Positions 33,200 through 41,589 of a stretch of 42,669 nucleotides of DNA are shown piece by piece. Both the position numbers and the translations under genes were made by a program. The notes under the pieces are model-generated. The model was not told the DNA's origin. It saw only the letters and a program-made list of their open reading frames with translations, and made no database searches. Positions within the stretch are counted from its first letter, which is position 1. Each line of letters opens with the position of its first letter. Source of the DNA: a bacterium (GTDB taxonomy: Bacteria > Zhuqueibacterota > QNDG01 > DSAB01); the NCBI GenBank assembly GCA_016931965.1, contig JAFGDT010000102.1:1-42669 (forward strand), given 5' to 3'.

Positions 33200-33556
33200 T
33201 TATAATTCAATCGCCCACTCTGATATGCTGCTGATAAACTGATTATCCGAAACATTCATCTTCGCATATTCTTCTTCTGTGTACGGGAATACTTCAACGG
33301 CTATTGGGACATGACTGAAATACGCAAGGTATTCTGGAATTCGGTCGATGATCCTTCGCGAATCTTTCTGGAGAAGAATCAAAATATCTGCATCACTTCC
33401 AGGGGAGTAATTCCCTTTGACCAGAGACCCGAACAATTTGACCGATACAACATTCGGATTCTGTTTTAATCCTTTTAATGATTCACGCAATTTGGGTAAA
33501 ATATCAATCAGATGAAGATATTCGACCCTCACAAAATGTGATGATGCCTTTGGCAT
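33200..33556 (-). CDS. Minimal nucleotidyltransferase (MNT-type) protein
   Basis: A 118-residue protein of the DNA polymerase-beta-like nucleotidyltransferase fold. The active-site pattern is complete: KLFGSLVKGNYSPGSDADIL with the Gly-Ser and the Asp-x-Asp pair, and a later acidic residue in VPIAVEVFPYTEEEY. MNT proteins usually pair with a HEPN protein as toxin-antitoxin modules, in which the MNT can AMPylate the toxin. No HEPN gene is adjacent, so it is solitary. The ATG at 33556 is preferred because GGAGG stands nine bases upstream; an earlier ATG at 33577 is possible. It is wedged between intact recX and a decayed recX end, which suggests it arrived by insertion. Confidence 0.82.
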   Translation of the reverse strand: MPKASSHFVRVEYLHLIDILPKLRESLKGLKQNPNVVSVKLFGSLVKGNYSPGSDADILILLQKDSRRIIDRIPEYLAYFSHVPIAVEVFPYTEEEYAKMNVSDNQFISSISEWAIEL

Positions 33557-33602
33557 CTTGTATGGCCTCCTGTGCATCTTCCCATACTTTTTTCTTAGAC
33601 AC
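33504..33602 (-). other. Short open frame, possible gene remnant overlapping the MNT start
   Basis: From a GTG at 33602 a 32-codon frame reads SKKKVWEDAQEAIQDAKG and stops at 33504. The opening faintly resembles the N-terminus of 3-oxoacid CoA-transferase subunit A, after which the similarity is lost. It overlaps the 5' end of the nucleotidyltransferase gene in another frame. It may be a leftover of a gene once present between recX and alaS, or chance. Confidence 0.15.
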
Positions 33603-33619
33603 TCAAAACCAATGCTTCA

Positions 33620-34273
33620 TTAGAATTGTCCGATATCTATTTCTCGCATCACTTCACCGATCACATCCCAGTTAAATCCTCTTCTTAGGAGAAAATCGGA
33701 AACCTTTTTTCTCATTTTCTTCGATTCAATCCGACCAGACCGATACTGTTCCATTTTTTTTCGTGCGAGACCGACGGCGACCTCAGTTTCAGATCGGGCA
33801 CCGTATTCCTCTTCGATTACTTGTTCTGCAATGTCATTACCGATCCCTTTGAATGACAGTTCCTGACGGAGAAGCTGCGTGCTCATCGGTTTTTGAACCA
33901 TGCGGGTTTGCACATAAGCTGTAGCAAACTGCTGATCATCCAGCAAACCAACGCGGAGAAGATCCTGAATAACCGGTTCAATGATTCTTTCGGTGAATCC
34001 TTTCTCATGGAGTTTTTTCCTCAGCTCTTCGACACTGCGCATCCGGTAGGCAAGCAATCTCAGTGCCTTTTCTTTGGCTCTCGTTCTTTCCTCAACAAGC
34101 AGTATCTCTTCGATTGTGCTCTCTTTGAGCCGATCACCCTCATGGAGATGGTGTCTCAGGGCAACCTCTTCTTCCAATCCAAAGGCAAATGTGCCGTTCA
34201 GATAGATGTTGAGCCGATGGACATTCCTTTTCTGCGTCTCGATCTGTGTGATGATGTGCGTTGCTTCTGCCAT
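33620..34273 (-). CDS. recX: Regulatory protein RecX
   Basis: A 217-residue modulator that binds RecA filaments and limits their activity. Three-helix repeats typical of RecX are visible: ALRLLAYRMRSVEELRKKL with EKGFTERIIEPVIQDL, LLDDQQFATAYVQTRM, LLRQELSFKGIGNDIAEQVI and the final FLLRRGFNWDVIGEVMREI. The N-terminal extension of about 50 residues (ITQIETQKRNVHRLNIYLNG) is the usual beta-rich head of longer RecX proteins. It starts ten bases after recA, the standard order. The 3' end has a diverged duplicate 420 bases further on, beyond an inserted nucleotidyltransferase gene, so the present C-terminus may not be the ancestral one. Confidence 0.93.
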   Translation of the reverse strand: MAEATHIITQIETQKRNVHRLNIYLNGTFAFGLEEEVALRHHLHEGDRLKESTIEEILLVEERTRAKEKALRLLAYRMRSVEELRKKLHEKGFTERIIEPVIQDLLRVGLLDDQQFATAYVQTRMVQKPMSTQLLRQELSFKGIGNDIAEQVIEEEYGARSETEVAVGLARKKMEQYRSGRIESKKMRKKVSDFLLRRGFNWDVIGEVMREIDIGQF

Positions 34274-34283
34274 TGGGGAAATT

Positions 34284-35324
34284 TCATGCCTCCGATTTTT
34301 CTTTTGGCACTTCGGAAGGAACCAGACCCAATTTTTGCTTAACGGCTGTTTCCAGTTTTTGATAGATATCCCGATTCTCTTCTAAAGTGAGAAACCGTTT
34401 CACATTTTCACGCCCCTGACCGATTCTCTCCTCGCCGAAAGAGTACCAGGTACCACTCTTTTCAACGATGCCCTGTTCGGCGGCCAGATCAAGGATATCC
34501 CCCGATTTGGATATGCCGGTTCCATACATGATGTCAAATTCCGCAACTTTGAATGGAGGTGCGATCTTGTTTTTCACAATCTTAACCTTCGTCCGATTCC
34601 CGATGGTTTCTGTTCCCTCTTTAATCGCGCCGATTCGTCGTATATCGATCCGAACAGAGGCATAGAACTTTAATGCCCTTCCCCCTGTTGTGGTTTCAGG
34701 ATTGCCGAACATCACACCGATTTTTTCGCGAATCTGATTGATAAAAACAACACAAGTCCGGGATTTGCTGATGGCTCCTGTCAATTTCCTTAAAGCCTGG
34801 GACATCAATCTGGCCTGAAGACCCATCTGAGAATCGCCCATTTCTCCTTCAATTTCTGCGCGTGGGACCAGGGCAGCTACGGAATCGATCACAACGATAT
34901 CCAAGGCGCCGCTTCGAACAAGTGTTTCGGTAATTTCCAGAGCCTGTTCACCGGTATCCGGTTGGGAGACCAGAAGATCATCAATGCTGACACCGAGAGC
35001 TTTGGCATATTTCGCATCCATGGCGTGTTCAGCATCAATAAAGGCAGCTATCCCTCCAGTCTGCTGAGCTTCGGCGATAATGTGCAGCGCCAGTGTGGTT
35101 TTCCCGGATGATTCCGGTCCGAAGATCTCAACCACGCGCCCCCTGGGTACACCCCCTACACCCAGTGCGAAATCGAGAGACAAGGATCCTGTGGAAATCG
35201 AGGGAACTGAAACAGCGCCTTTGGCGTCCCCCAATCTCATCACGGAACCTTTTCCAAACTGCCGATCGATCTGACTGATCGCCAGATCCAGGGCTTTCAG
35301 TTTTTCTTCATTTTTTTGATCCAT
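34284..35324 (-). CDS. recA: Recombinase RecA
   Basis: A 346-residue recombinase, the normal RecA length. It polymerises on single-stranded DNA for homologous recombination and triggers LexA self-cleavage. Seen: N-terminal [19 protein letters not shown], Walker [26 protein letters not shown], Walker [21 protein letters not shown], loop L1 [41 protein letters not shown] (L2 region). The ATG at 35324 gives the canonical start [13 protein letters not shown] and leaves seven bases after the end of thpR; a longer frame from 35393 would overlap thpR and is rejected. No obvious LexA box was recognised upstream, as the gene is inside an operon with thpR. Confidence 0.97.
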   Translation of the reverse strand: MDQKNEEKLKALDLAISQIDRQFGKGSVMRLGDAKGAVSVPSISTGSLSLDFALGVGGVPRGRVVEIFGPESSGKTTLALHIIAEAQQTGGIAAFIDAEHAMDAKYAKALGVSIDDLLVSQPDTGEQALEITETLVRSGALDIVVIDSVAALVPRAEIEGEMGDSQMGLQARLMSQALRKLTGAISKSRTCVVFINQIREKIGVMFGNPETTTGGRALKFYASVRIDIRRIGAIKEGTETIGNRTKVKIVKNKIAPPFKVAEFDIMYGTGISKSGDILDLAAEQGIVEKSGTWYSFGEERIGQGRENVKRFLTLEENRDIYQKLETAVKQKLGLVPSEVPKEKSEA

Positions 35325-35331
35325 GTTTCGA

Positions 35332-35931
35332 TTATCCTTGTAATTTGATTTGATGAAGGGCCGTGTAGACAGCCCCCGTTTTAAGAAGATCACTTTTCAT
35401 TACAGCAACCTCTTCAACACGATACGAACCTCCGACAAATCCAACGGTTTGCAGTGTTTGGATTAAGGGATCGATTTGTTTTGGAGACCGTACCCTCCCG
35501 ATGGTGAGATGAGCCGAATAATCTCTCTTCTCTTTTTGAAATTGAAAGGTTGTGCAGACTTCGTCAACCTTTACCGCAAGATCCTTTAAAGCGTCGAATC
35601 CTTTCTCAACACCCACCCAAAGTACCCTCGGTCTTCGCGAACTGGGGAAAAAACCGGTACCTTCCACAGAAACATCGAAAGGCCTTACAGATGCGACAGC
35701 CTTTTGAATGGCTTCAGCAATGGGTTTGATCTGTTCTGCAGGTACATCACCCAGGAATTTCAGGGTAACATGTATGCTTTCAGGCCGAACCCACCGAATA
35801 TCGCCACAATAGGGTTTCAACCGGTTCTGAAGTTCGGCTATTTTCTGCCGAATGGTTTCTGGCACACGAACAGCGATAAACGTACGTATTTTTTGATGAC
35901 CAACTGCCATTGTCTCCAATTGAAAGACCAT
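35332..35931 (-). CDS. thpR: RNA 2',3'-cyclic phosphodiesterase (2'-5' RNA ligase family)
   Basis: A 199-residue enzyme of the 2H phosphoesterase family. Both catalytic motifs are present: [10 protein letters not shown] (first HxTx) and [10 protein letters not shown] (second HxTx). The opening [18 protein letters not shown] is typical of ThpR/LigT. It opens 2',3'-cyclic phosphate ends and can join tRNA halves in vitro; its biological role is uncertain. The start is not settled: ATG codons at 35931 and 35910 both have poorly spaced ribosome-binding sites. It lies seven bases before recA and about 100 bases after cinA, an association also seen in other bacteria (cinA-thpR-recA). Confidence 0.93.
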   Translation of the reverse strand: MVFQLETMAVGHQKIRTFIAVRVPETIRQKIAELQNRLKPYCGDIRWVRPESIHVTLKFLGDVPAEQIKPIAEAIQKAVASVRPFDVSVEGTGFFPSSRRPRVLWVGVEKGFDALKDLAVKVDEVCTTFQFQKEKRDYSAHLTIGRVRSPKQIDPLIQTLQTVGFVGGSYRVEEVAVMKSDLLKTGAVYTALHQIKLQG

Positions 35932-36033
35932 CCTCTTTAAATAAAAATACCAAAATAACCGAATATTCCGAATATTTTAACGACAAATTCACCCAAAGCA
36001 CCAACCCATAACATAACACTTTCACAACAAAAA

Positions 36034-37287
36034 TCAAGACCCAATCTTGACATAGTCCAAAATAACCCTCCTGACCAAATCGAGAACGGCTACCGCAGAC
36101 CGTTCCTTATTCCATAAACGTGATTTCATGAACTGGTGTTTTTCAGTGATTACACCATTTTGATCAGAATAGCCCACATAAACCAGTCCCACAGGCTTTT
36201 TGGATGTTCCCCCTGTGGGTCCGGCAATGCCTGTGGTTGCGATGCCGATATCCGTTCCACTCTTGCACCGCACTGCCTCTGCCATAGCATAAGCTGTTTC
36301 CCCACTGACGGCACCGTGAATGGATAAGATTTTTTCAGGAACATCAAGCAGGCGTATTTTGGACGCGTTGCTGTAACAGATCAAACCCTGAATAAAATAA
36401 CCGGAGCTGCCCGGAACATTGGTCAATTTGTGAGCCACGAGACCGCCGGTACAGGACTCCGCCACAGCCAGTGTCAAATGATTTTTCAACAGCAAATGGG
36501 CAACCACTTCTTCAATCGTGGTTTCTCCCGATCCCAAAATATATTGATCCACCCTTTTTCGAATATAGGTTTCACTGCGGTTCAATCGATCTTCGCAATA
36601 GTCTGCTGAAGATCCAAAAATCGTCAACCGCATGACCACACCCGTCGTCTTGGGTAAAAACGCCAGTTTCACTTCAGGAAATTGATCTTCAAAACCTTTG
36701 ACTCGATGATACAATTCCGATTCTGCAATTCCGGCTGTATGTAAAATCAGAGACCTCTGGACTCTGGATCTCCCTTCCTGGTTCAGAGAAGGCAAAACCG
36801 ATTCCTCCATCATCTTTTTCATCTCGGCGGGAACGCCCGGCAGCACAAAAACGGTGCGTTTTTCTTTTTCAAATTTCAGACCGACTGCAGTGCCGATCTC
36901 ATTTTCTATGACTCCAGCTTCTTCCGGCACCTCCGCCTGCTCCCGATTGATCTCTGCAATAGGAATACCCCGTTTATCAAAATAGGATACGATTCGATTG
37001 TAGAGATCCTCCCGGAAGACAAGGTTTGAATGAAAGAATTGGGCTACAGCCTTTTTCGTCACATCATCGTGTGTCGGTCCCAATCCCCCCGTTAACACAA
37101 TTGCGGCCGCCCGTTCAAAGGCTCTCTGCAATGCATCTTTGATGTCGGGAATATGATCCCCGACTGTCGTCATCCATCTTACCTCGATACCCGATTCGGA
37201 CAGCCTTCTCCCCACATAGGATGCATTGGTATTCGTCGTCATCCCATTGATCAACTCTTCACCGATTGTAATGATTTCTGCCTTCAT
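36034..37287 (-). CDS. cinA: Competence/damage-inducible protein CinA with nicotinamide-nucleotide amidase domain
   Basis: A 417-residue two-domain protein. N-terminal MoaB-like COG1058 domain (about 1-170): IITIGEELINGMTTNTNA, VLTGGLGPTHDDVTKKA and VFVLPGVPAEMKKMMEE. C-terminal PncC amidohydrolase domain (about 255-417): LAVAESCTGGLVAHKLTNVP, GSSGYFIQGLICYSNASK, GIATTGIAGPTGGTSKKPVG. Together these recycle pyridine nucleotides (NMN to NaMN) and hydrolyse ADP-ribose in characterised members. Length and order are typical. It follows pgpA by 16 bases and belongs to the recR-pgsA-pgpA-cinA-thpR-recA run. Confidence 0.95.
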   Translation of the reverse strand: MKAEIITIGEELINGMTTNTNASYVGRRLSESGIEVRWMTTVGDHIPDIKDALQRAFERAAAIVLTGGLGPTHDDVTKKAVAQFFHSNLVFREDLYNRIVSYFDKRGIPIAEINREQAEVPEEAGVIENEIGTAVGLKFEKEKRTVFVLPGVPAEMKKMMEESVLPSLNQEGRSRVQRSLILHTAGIAESELYHRVKGFEDQFPEVKLAFLPKTTGVVMRLTIFGSSADYCEDRLNRSETYIRKRVDQYILGSGETTIEEVVAHLLLKNHLTLAVAESCTGGLVAHKLTNVPGSSGYFIQGLICYSNASKIRLLDVPEKILSIHGAVSGETAYAMAEAVRCKSGTDIGIATTGIAGPTGGTSKKPVGLVYVGYSDQNGVITEKHQFMKSRLWNKERSAVAVLDLVRRVILDYVKIGS

Positions 37288-37303
37288 GGAATTCGGATGA
37301 TGC

Positions 37304-37753
37304 TTAAATAATGATATGGATTAATCTTAACATCAGGTTCGTGTAAATGCCGGCCAGAAGATCGTCCACCATCACGCCCCAGCCTGCGGGAAGCTTTTGG
37401 GAGTCATGAATCGGGAACGGTTTCCAGATATCGAATCCTCTGAAAAGAAAAAAGGAGCCAACAATCCAGATGAATGACAGATCCCTGGGTAAAAACAGCA
37501 ATGCCACCCACATACCCACAATCTCATCCAAATTGATGATCGAGGCATCGTGCCCGTCTGTTTTCTCAACTGCACCCGCAGCAACCACACCGATAAAAAA
37601 TAAGACCCCTGTTGTGGACAGCAACATCCAATCCCTAAATTCCGGAATAATGAAATAGACAACCAGTGCCAATGCACTTCCTGCGGTTCCGGGTGCAATG
37701 GGCGAATACCCTGTGTACAAACCTGTAGCCAATAAACGAAAAAATCGATTCAC
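37304..37753 (-). CDS. pgpA: Phosphatidylglycerophosphatase A
   Basis: A 149-residue inner-membrane phosphatase that removes phosphate from phosphatidylglycerophosphate, making phosphatidylglycerol. Family marks: the N-terminal GLYTGYSPIAPGTAGSALAL, HDASIINLDEIVGMW with the acidic catalytic region, FFLFRGFDIWKPFPI and the C-terminal PAGWGVMVDDLLAGIYTNL. Four membrane helices fit the family. Its substrate is produced by PgsA, encoded 17 bases upstream, so the two steps are made together. Confidence 0.94.
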   Translation of the reverse strand: MNRFFRLLATGLYTGYSPIAPGTAGSALALVVYFIIPEFRDWMLLSTTGVLFFIGVVAAGAVEKTDGHDASIINLDEIVGMWVALLFLPRDLSFIWIVGSFFLFRGFDIWKPFPIHDSQKLPAGWGVMVDDLLAGIYTNLMLRLIHIII

Positions 37754-37770
37754 GGTTCGGAAGCCAACTG

Positions 37771-38388
37771 TTAGACATCAGAAGGAGCAAATATGTGATA
37801 GATATCTCTGACCATTTGCTTTAACTGCGACCGGTTTCCCGTTAAATAGAAAAGGCCGGAAACGATCGTAAAGAGTGTGATGACGAACATCATATGATAA
37901 ATGAAATTCGTTTCATGGATCCTACGGAAACCGATCCATACCGTATCATCATATTTGCCCCCTGTGAAAATGTGATAGATGAAAATAAGATAAATTGCAC
38001 CAAATTGACAAAACGTCTTGGTTTTGGCTAACATACTGGTTACAATAGGCATTCCTCTGATAATGGCATACGAGCGAAGACCGGTGATAAAAAAGTCTCT
38101 GATCACGATGATTAAAACCATCCAGGCTGGAATATAGCCAATGACACTGAAACAGATCAATCCCGACGAAACCAAGATTTTATCAGCCAGCGGATCAAGA
38201 AATCTGCCCCCCATGGATATATCGCCGAATTTCCGGGCAGTATATCCATCGTAATAATCCGTCAGCGAAGCCACTGTAAAAATGGCGAATGAAACAATCC
38301 GTGAGACTGAACCATCAAAGAAAAAAAACAGAACAAAGACGGGCGTGAGAAGAATGCGTAAAAGTGTTAGTTGAGTAGGTAGATTCAT
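37771..38388 (-). CDS. pgsA: CDP-diacylglycerol-glycerol-3-phosphate 3-phosphatidyltransferase
   Basis: A 205-residue membrane enzyme that makes phosphatidylglycerophosphate from CDP-diacylglycerol and glycerol-3-phosphate. The CDP-alcohol phosphotransferase signature is exact: within DYYDGYTARKFGDISMG and GRFLDPLADK the DxxDGxxARx8GxxxDxxxD spacing is kept. The N-terminus NLPTQLTLLRILLTPVFVLF is the typical first helix of PgsA. About six membrane segments are visible. It begins six bases after recR. Confidence 0.95.
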   Translation of the reverse strand: MNLPTQLTLLRILLTPVFVLFFFFDGSVSRIVSFAIFTVASLTDYYDGYTARKFGDISMGGRFLDPLADKILVSSGLICFSVIGYIPAWMVLIIVIRDFFITGLRSYAIIRGMPIVTSMLAKTKTFCQFGAIYLIFIYHIFTGGKYDDTVWIGFRRIHETNFIYHMMFVITLFTIVSGLFYLTGNRSQLKQMVRDIYHIFAPSDV

Positions 38389-38394
38389 GATTCC

Positions 38395-38994
38395 TCACAT
38401 TTCTGCCCGTCCCTCAATCGATTTGGCGATTGTAACCGCATCATTAAATTCCAGTGAACCCCCAAAAGGAATGCCTCTGGCAATTCTTGTAATTTTAATC
38501 CTTTTGGATTTTAACAGTTTAACCAAATGGGCTGCAGTCATTTCACCTTCAACGGTTGGATTGGTTGCGATGATGACTTCTTTAACGGGAGGCCGAATAC
38601 GAACCAGGAGTTCTTTGATTCGGATATCTTCTTCACCAATACCATCCAAAGGAGCGAGGACACCCCCCAACACGTGATATAGGCCTCTGTATCCACCCGC
38701 TTTTTCAATGGCCAAGATATCTTTGGGTTCTTCAACAACGCAGATGGTTTGTTGATCCCGTTGCGCGTCTTGACAGAAGCGACAGGGATCCCTTTCCGTT
38801 AAATTGAAACAGATTGAGCATTGACCCACTTTTTCTTTCAGATCCAGAATCGCGTTGGCCAACCGATCCACTTCATGACGGTCTTCTTTCAGCAAAAAAA
38901 GGACAATCCGTTGAGCAGATTTTTCACCGATCCCGGGCAATCGTGAAAACGCTTCGATGATTTTACTCAATATTTCGGATGAATATTCCAACAA
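38395..38994 (-). CDS. recR: Recombination mediator RecR
   Basis: A 199-residue DNA-repair protein, the usual RecR length. It forms a ring clamp that, with RecF/RecO, loads RecA on gapped DNA. Seen: helix-hairpin-helix LPGIGEKSAQRIVLFLL, the zinc finger with four Cys (CSICFNLTERDPCRFC), and a Toprim domain (ICVVEEPKDILAIEKAGGY, YHVLGGVLAPLDGIGEEDI) ending in the Walker-like RIARGIPFGGSLEFND segment. It lies 13 bases after ybaB and six before pgsA, in the conserved dnaX-ybaB-recR order. Confidence 0.97.
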   Translation of the reverse strand: MLEYSSEILSKIIEAFSRLPGIGEKSAQRIVLFLLKEDRHEVDRLANAILDLKEKVGQCSICFNLTERDPCRFCQDAQRDQQTICVVEEPKDILAIEKAGGYRGLYHVLGGVLAPLDGIGEEDIRIKELLVRIRPPVKEVIIATNPTVEGEMTAAHLVKLLKSKRIKITRIARGIPFGGSLEFNDAVTIAKSIEGRAEM

Positions 38995-39007
38995 GCCTCC
39001 GTTTTGT

Positions 39008-39352
39008 CTAAAATCCCAATCCGGGGATCTTAAGCCCGCCCGGTAGATTGCCCAACATACCCCCTGCTATTTTTTGCATCTCTTCCTGTGCTTTCTCTCT
39101 GGATTTGTCCAAAGCTTGATTGGTAGCGGCAACAATGAGGTCTTCTAACATCTCAACATCATCCGAGGTAACCACCTCCGGATCGATCGTGATCGACATG
39201 ACTTTTTGTTTACCATTCACTGTAACCGTAACCATTTCTCCGCCGGCCGTTCCCTCAACTGTAACATTCTCCAATTCATCCTGTAGCTGTGCCATCTCTT
39301 TCTGAATCTTTTGCATCAGTTTAAATTGTTCTGCCATATTAAATTTTGCCAT
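39008..39352 (-). CDS. YbaB/EbfC-family nucleoid-associated protein
   Basis: A 114-residue DNA-binding protein. The N-terminal helix ([20 protein letters not shown]) and the core [17 protein letters not shown] with [27 protein letters not shown] are typical. The C-terminal Gly/Pro-rich tail ([18 protein letters not shown]) is also a family feature. YbaB proteins bind DNA as 'tweezer' dimers and influence expression of many genes. It sits between dnaX (19 bases) and recR (13 bases), the most conserved location of this gene in bacteria. Confidence 0.95.
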   Translation of the reverse strand: MAKFNMAEQFKLMQKIQKEMAQLQDELENVTVEGTAGGEMVTVTVNGKQKVMSITIDPEVVTSDDVEMLEDLIVAATNQALDKSREKAQEEMQKIAGGMLGNLPGGLKIPGLGF

Positions 39353-39371
39353 TGTTTAAAACCTCCAAATC

Positions 39372-41021
39372 CTAACCGACGATCTCAGCATCAAAATCAT
39401 CTATGATCTTTTTAATCACAGGTTCTTTCTCCACCAATTCCCTGAGCAATTGCTCTTTGTCCGTTTTTGAAGATCCCGAGGATCTCTTTTGAAGATCTTT
39501 TTTTATGCATTGAAATTTCAATTCCGCACCCATCACTTCTTTCAACACATCCAGTATAATTTCTCTGGACCTCATGACCGCGTCAATATGAAATCCATTG
39601 GATAACCCAAAACCGACTTGAAGTGTATCACCTTCAAGACCCAATAAAACCCCCTCCTGTAAAAAAGATCCGACTGTAATCTTTTTGTGCTTGATCTTTT
39701 TGATGATTTCTTCCCAATGGGCCTGGACATCCTTAAAAGTGACTTGACTTTCTTTTTCACAATCATCCGGTTCATTCTTCTTCGAATCATGGCTATTTAA
39801 TTTCACATCATCATCTTGGTTCGGTGGATGATTCTCCCCATCTTTCAGTTCAACGTTTGAGAAAGTCATATTGCCGTTTGACTTCTGTCTGCCGTAACTT
39901 TCCAACCGCAATAAAAGATCCTCTATCGTTACCATTTTATCCAACTTGATCATTTTCACAACCGCCAATTCGAGGGGTATGCGAGGATTGATATTCTGTT
40001 TTAATGAAAATCGTGTATCGGCAATAATGCGGATAAGACGCAATATATCTTCTTCCTGAAAAGCCGATCGTAGCTGGTCGTAACGCTTTTTATCGTCTTC
40101 AGAGACTTCGATGAATTGTGTGGATTCCAGTGATCGCGCAATAAGAAGATTCCGAAAATGATCCGTTAATCCAATCAAGAATTCTTCGATATCATAGCCT
40201 CCAGAAATCACTTTTTCAATTAAAGCCATTCCTTTTCCCAGATCTTTTGACTGAATCACATCGGTCACTTCAAAGTAAATCTCCTGCTCGATTAATCCCA
40301 GTCCCCTGATGACATCATCGGCCTTGATCTGACCTTCTGTGAAAGAAATCATCTGATCCAAAATGGACTGACTGTCCCTCAAACTTCCATCGGCTTTTCT
40401 GGCGATCAATTGAAGGGCTTCCCTGTCTATTTCGATCTTTTCATTTTGACAGATCGAACTTAAACGTTGAATGATTTGAGCGGTACTGATTCGGTGAAAA
40501 TCAAATCTCTGACAGCGGGATACGATCGTTGCAGGGACCTTGTGTGGCTCTGTCGTCGCAAAGATAAAAAGCACATGATCAGGCGGTTCTTCCAACGTTT
40601 TCAAGAGCGCATTAAATGCGGGTTGCGTCAACATATGCACTTCATCGATAATATAAATTTTATATTTTCCTCTTGCTGGCGTATATTGGATATTTTCCCG
40701 AAGATTCCTCACTTCATCGATTCCACGATTCGATGCGCCATCAATTTCGAAAACATCGATGGAACGGCTATCCGCAATTTCGACACAACTCGAGCAGGTG
40801 TTACAGGGTTTGGATGAAGGCCCTTTTTCACAGTTCAACGTTTTAGCTAAAATCCTGGCCGCACTGGTTTTGCCGACACCTCTCGGACCGGTAAAAAGAT
40901 AAGCATGGGCCAACCGTTCATGCTCAACTGCATTTTGCAGCGTAGCCGTTACATGTTCCTGTGAAACCACATCTTCCCACGATTGGGGTCGCCATTTTCT
41001 GGCCAATACAAGGTATGTCAT
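39372..41021 (-). CDS. dnaX: DNA polymerase III subunit gamma/tau
   Basis: A 549-residue clamp-loader subunit. The N-terminus YLVLARKWRPQSWEDVVSQE, Walker A GPRGVGKTSAARILAKTL, a Cys4 zinc module (CEKGPSSKPCNTCSSC), Walker B region KIYIIDEVHMLTQPAFNALL and the SRC box IVSRCQRFDFHRI are all present. Domain III (about 230-350) and a short tau-type tail with an acidic, charged linker follow. The ATG at 41021 with GAGGT about six bases upstream is preferred to a TTG one codon earlier. The only run of seven A residues in a slippery-like context is close to the C-terminus (39498-39504), so programmed gamma production is not indicated. It starts about 23 bases after the SRP RNA. Confidence 0.96.
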   Translation of the reverse strand: MTYLVLARKWRPQSWEDVVSQEHVTATLQNAVEHERLAHAYLFTGPRGVGKTSAARILAKTLNCEKGPSSKPCNTCSSCVEIADSRSIDVFEIDGASNRGIDEVRNLRENIQYTPARGKYKIYIIDEVHMLTQPAFNALLKTLEEPPDHVLFIFATTEPHKVPATIVSRCQRFDFHRISTAQIIQRLSSICQNEKIEIDREALQLIARKADGSLRDSQSILDQMISFTEGQIKADDVIRGLGLIEQEIYFEVTDVIQSKDLGKGMALIEKVISGGYDIEEFLIGLTDHFRNLLIARSLESTQFIEVSEDDKKRYDQLRSAFQEEDILRLIRIIADTRFSLKQNINPRIPLELAVVKMIKLDKMVTIEDLLLRLESYGRQKSNGNMTFSNVELKDGENHPPNQDDDVKLNSHDSKKNEPDDCEKESQVTFKDVQAHWEEIIKKIKHKKITVGSFLQEGVLLGLEGDTLQVGFGLSNGFHIDAVMRSREIILDVLKEVMGAELKFQCIKKDLQKRSSGSSKTDKEQLLRELVEKEPVIKKIIDDFDAEIVG

Positions 41022-41044
41022 CAACCACCTCTAAAGAGTTATTG

Positions 41045-41323
41045 AAGGCTGTGCACCCCTCCTCGATCCTCCAAACTTCAGATTCATTCCCGGTAGCCAA
41101 CTCCAGCCAAGTTCACCTACGGCACATGGAAGAACTGTCTACCGCTGCTCCCTTCCGGTCCTGACGGGGTTTGACAACCATCCATTGCGTAGGACTCGGA
41201 CTATCAACATCGCTTTCCGGGTACAAACCGAAAGCGGAAATGACCTCAGAACGGGACTTAAACCCTGCTACAGCGGATTGCAGGTTACAGGGCACCGCTA
41301 ATTCCCCATCTAGCACAGCCCTC
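41045..41323 (-). ncRNA. ffs: Long signal recognition particle RNA with Alu domain
   Basis: The S-domain core on the minus strand reads GTCAGGACCGGAAGGGAGCAG, near 41143-41166, the universally conserved SRP54-binding loop (GGAA tetraloop with flanking bulges), enclosed by CCTACG/CGTAGG pairing. The 5' part contains GGTGCCCTGTAACCTGCAAT and CCGCTGTAGCAGGG, almost the same as the Alu-domain helices 3 and 4 of the 271-base Bacillus subtilis SRP RNA. The ends pair perfectly: GGCTGTGC (41320-41313) with GCACAGCC (41054-41047). Total length is about 279 bases, against about 114 for the E. coli 4.5S RNA. It starts about four bases after tRNA-Ala and ends about 23 before dnaX. Confidence 0.92.
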
Positions 41324-41326
41324 TTG

Positions 41327-41399
41327 TGGAGCAGAGCGGGATCGAACCGCCGACCTGTACGTTGCGAACGTACCGCTCTCCCAGCTGAGCTACTGCCCC
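41327..41399 (-). tRNA. tRNA-Ala (anticodon CGC)
   Basis: A 73-base cloverleaf. Acceptor GGGGCAG pairs with CTGCTCC and holds the G3-U70 wobble that identifies alanine tRNA. The anticodon stem GTACG/CGTAC encloses loop TTCGCAA, giving anticodon CGC (codon GCG). The T-arm GGCGGTTCGATCCCGC-type motif and discriminator A are present. The 3' CCA is not encoded. It is followed after about four bases by the SRP RNA. Confidence 0.95.
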
Positions 41400-41446
41400 A
41401 AATAATACAACACCATTCTCTGTTCACAGATACGATCTGTTTGAAG

Positions 41447-41531
41447 CGGAGAGGGCGGGATTCGAACCCGCGGTAGCATGCACTACACACGCTTTCCAAG
41501 CGTGCTCCTTCAGCCACTCGGACACCTCTCC
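41447..41531 (-). tRNA. tRNA-Ser (anticodon GGA)
   Basis: An 85-base tRNA with a long variable arm, as in serine tRNAs. Acceptor GGAGAGG pairs with CCTCTCC, discriminator G. Anticodon stem CACGC/GCGTG encloses TTGGAAA, anticodon GGA (codons UCC/UCU). T-loop GGTTCGAATCCCGC. No encoded CCA. Confidence 0.95.
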
Positions 41532-41589
41532 GATACATTATACACCGACCTTTAAATCTAACAACTTCGAAGAGAATCATATGAGGATG

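Noticed and set aside
35325..35393. N-terminal extension of RecA from the longest frame
   Set aside because: It would overlap thpR, has no RecA-like residues, and the ATG at 35324 gives the normal RecA N-terminus.
39498..39504. A run of seven A residues in dnaX as a possible frameshift site for the gamma subunit
   Set aside because: It lies near codon 507 of 549, far beyond where gamma should end, and no strong stem-loop follows.
41113..41580. An open frame of 155 codons on the minus strand
   Set aside because: It runs through the SRP RNA, tRNA-Ala and tRNA-Ser genes; its peptide is translated structural RNA.
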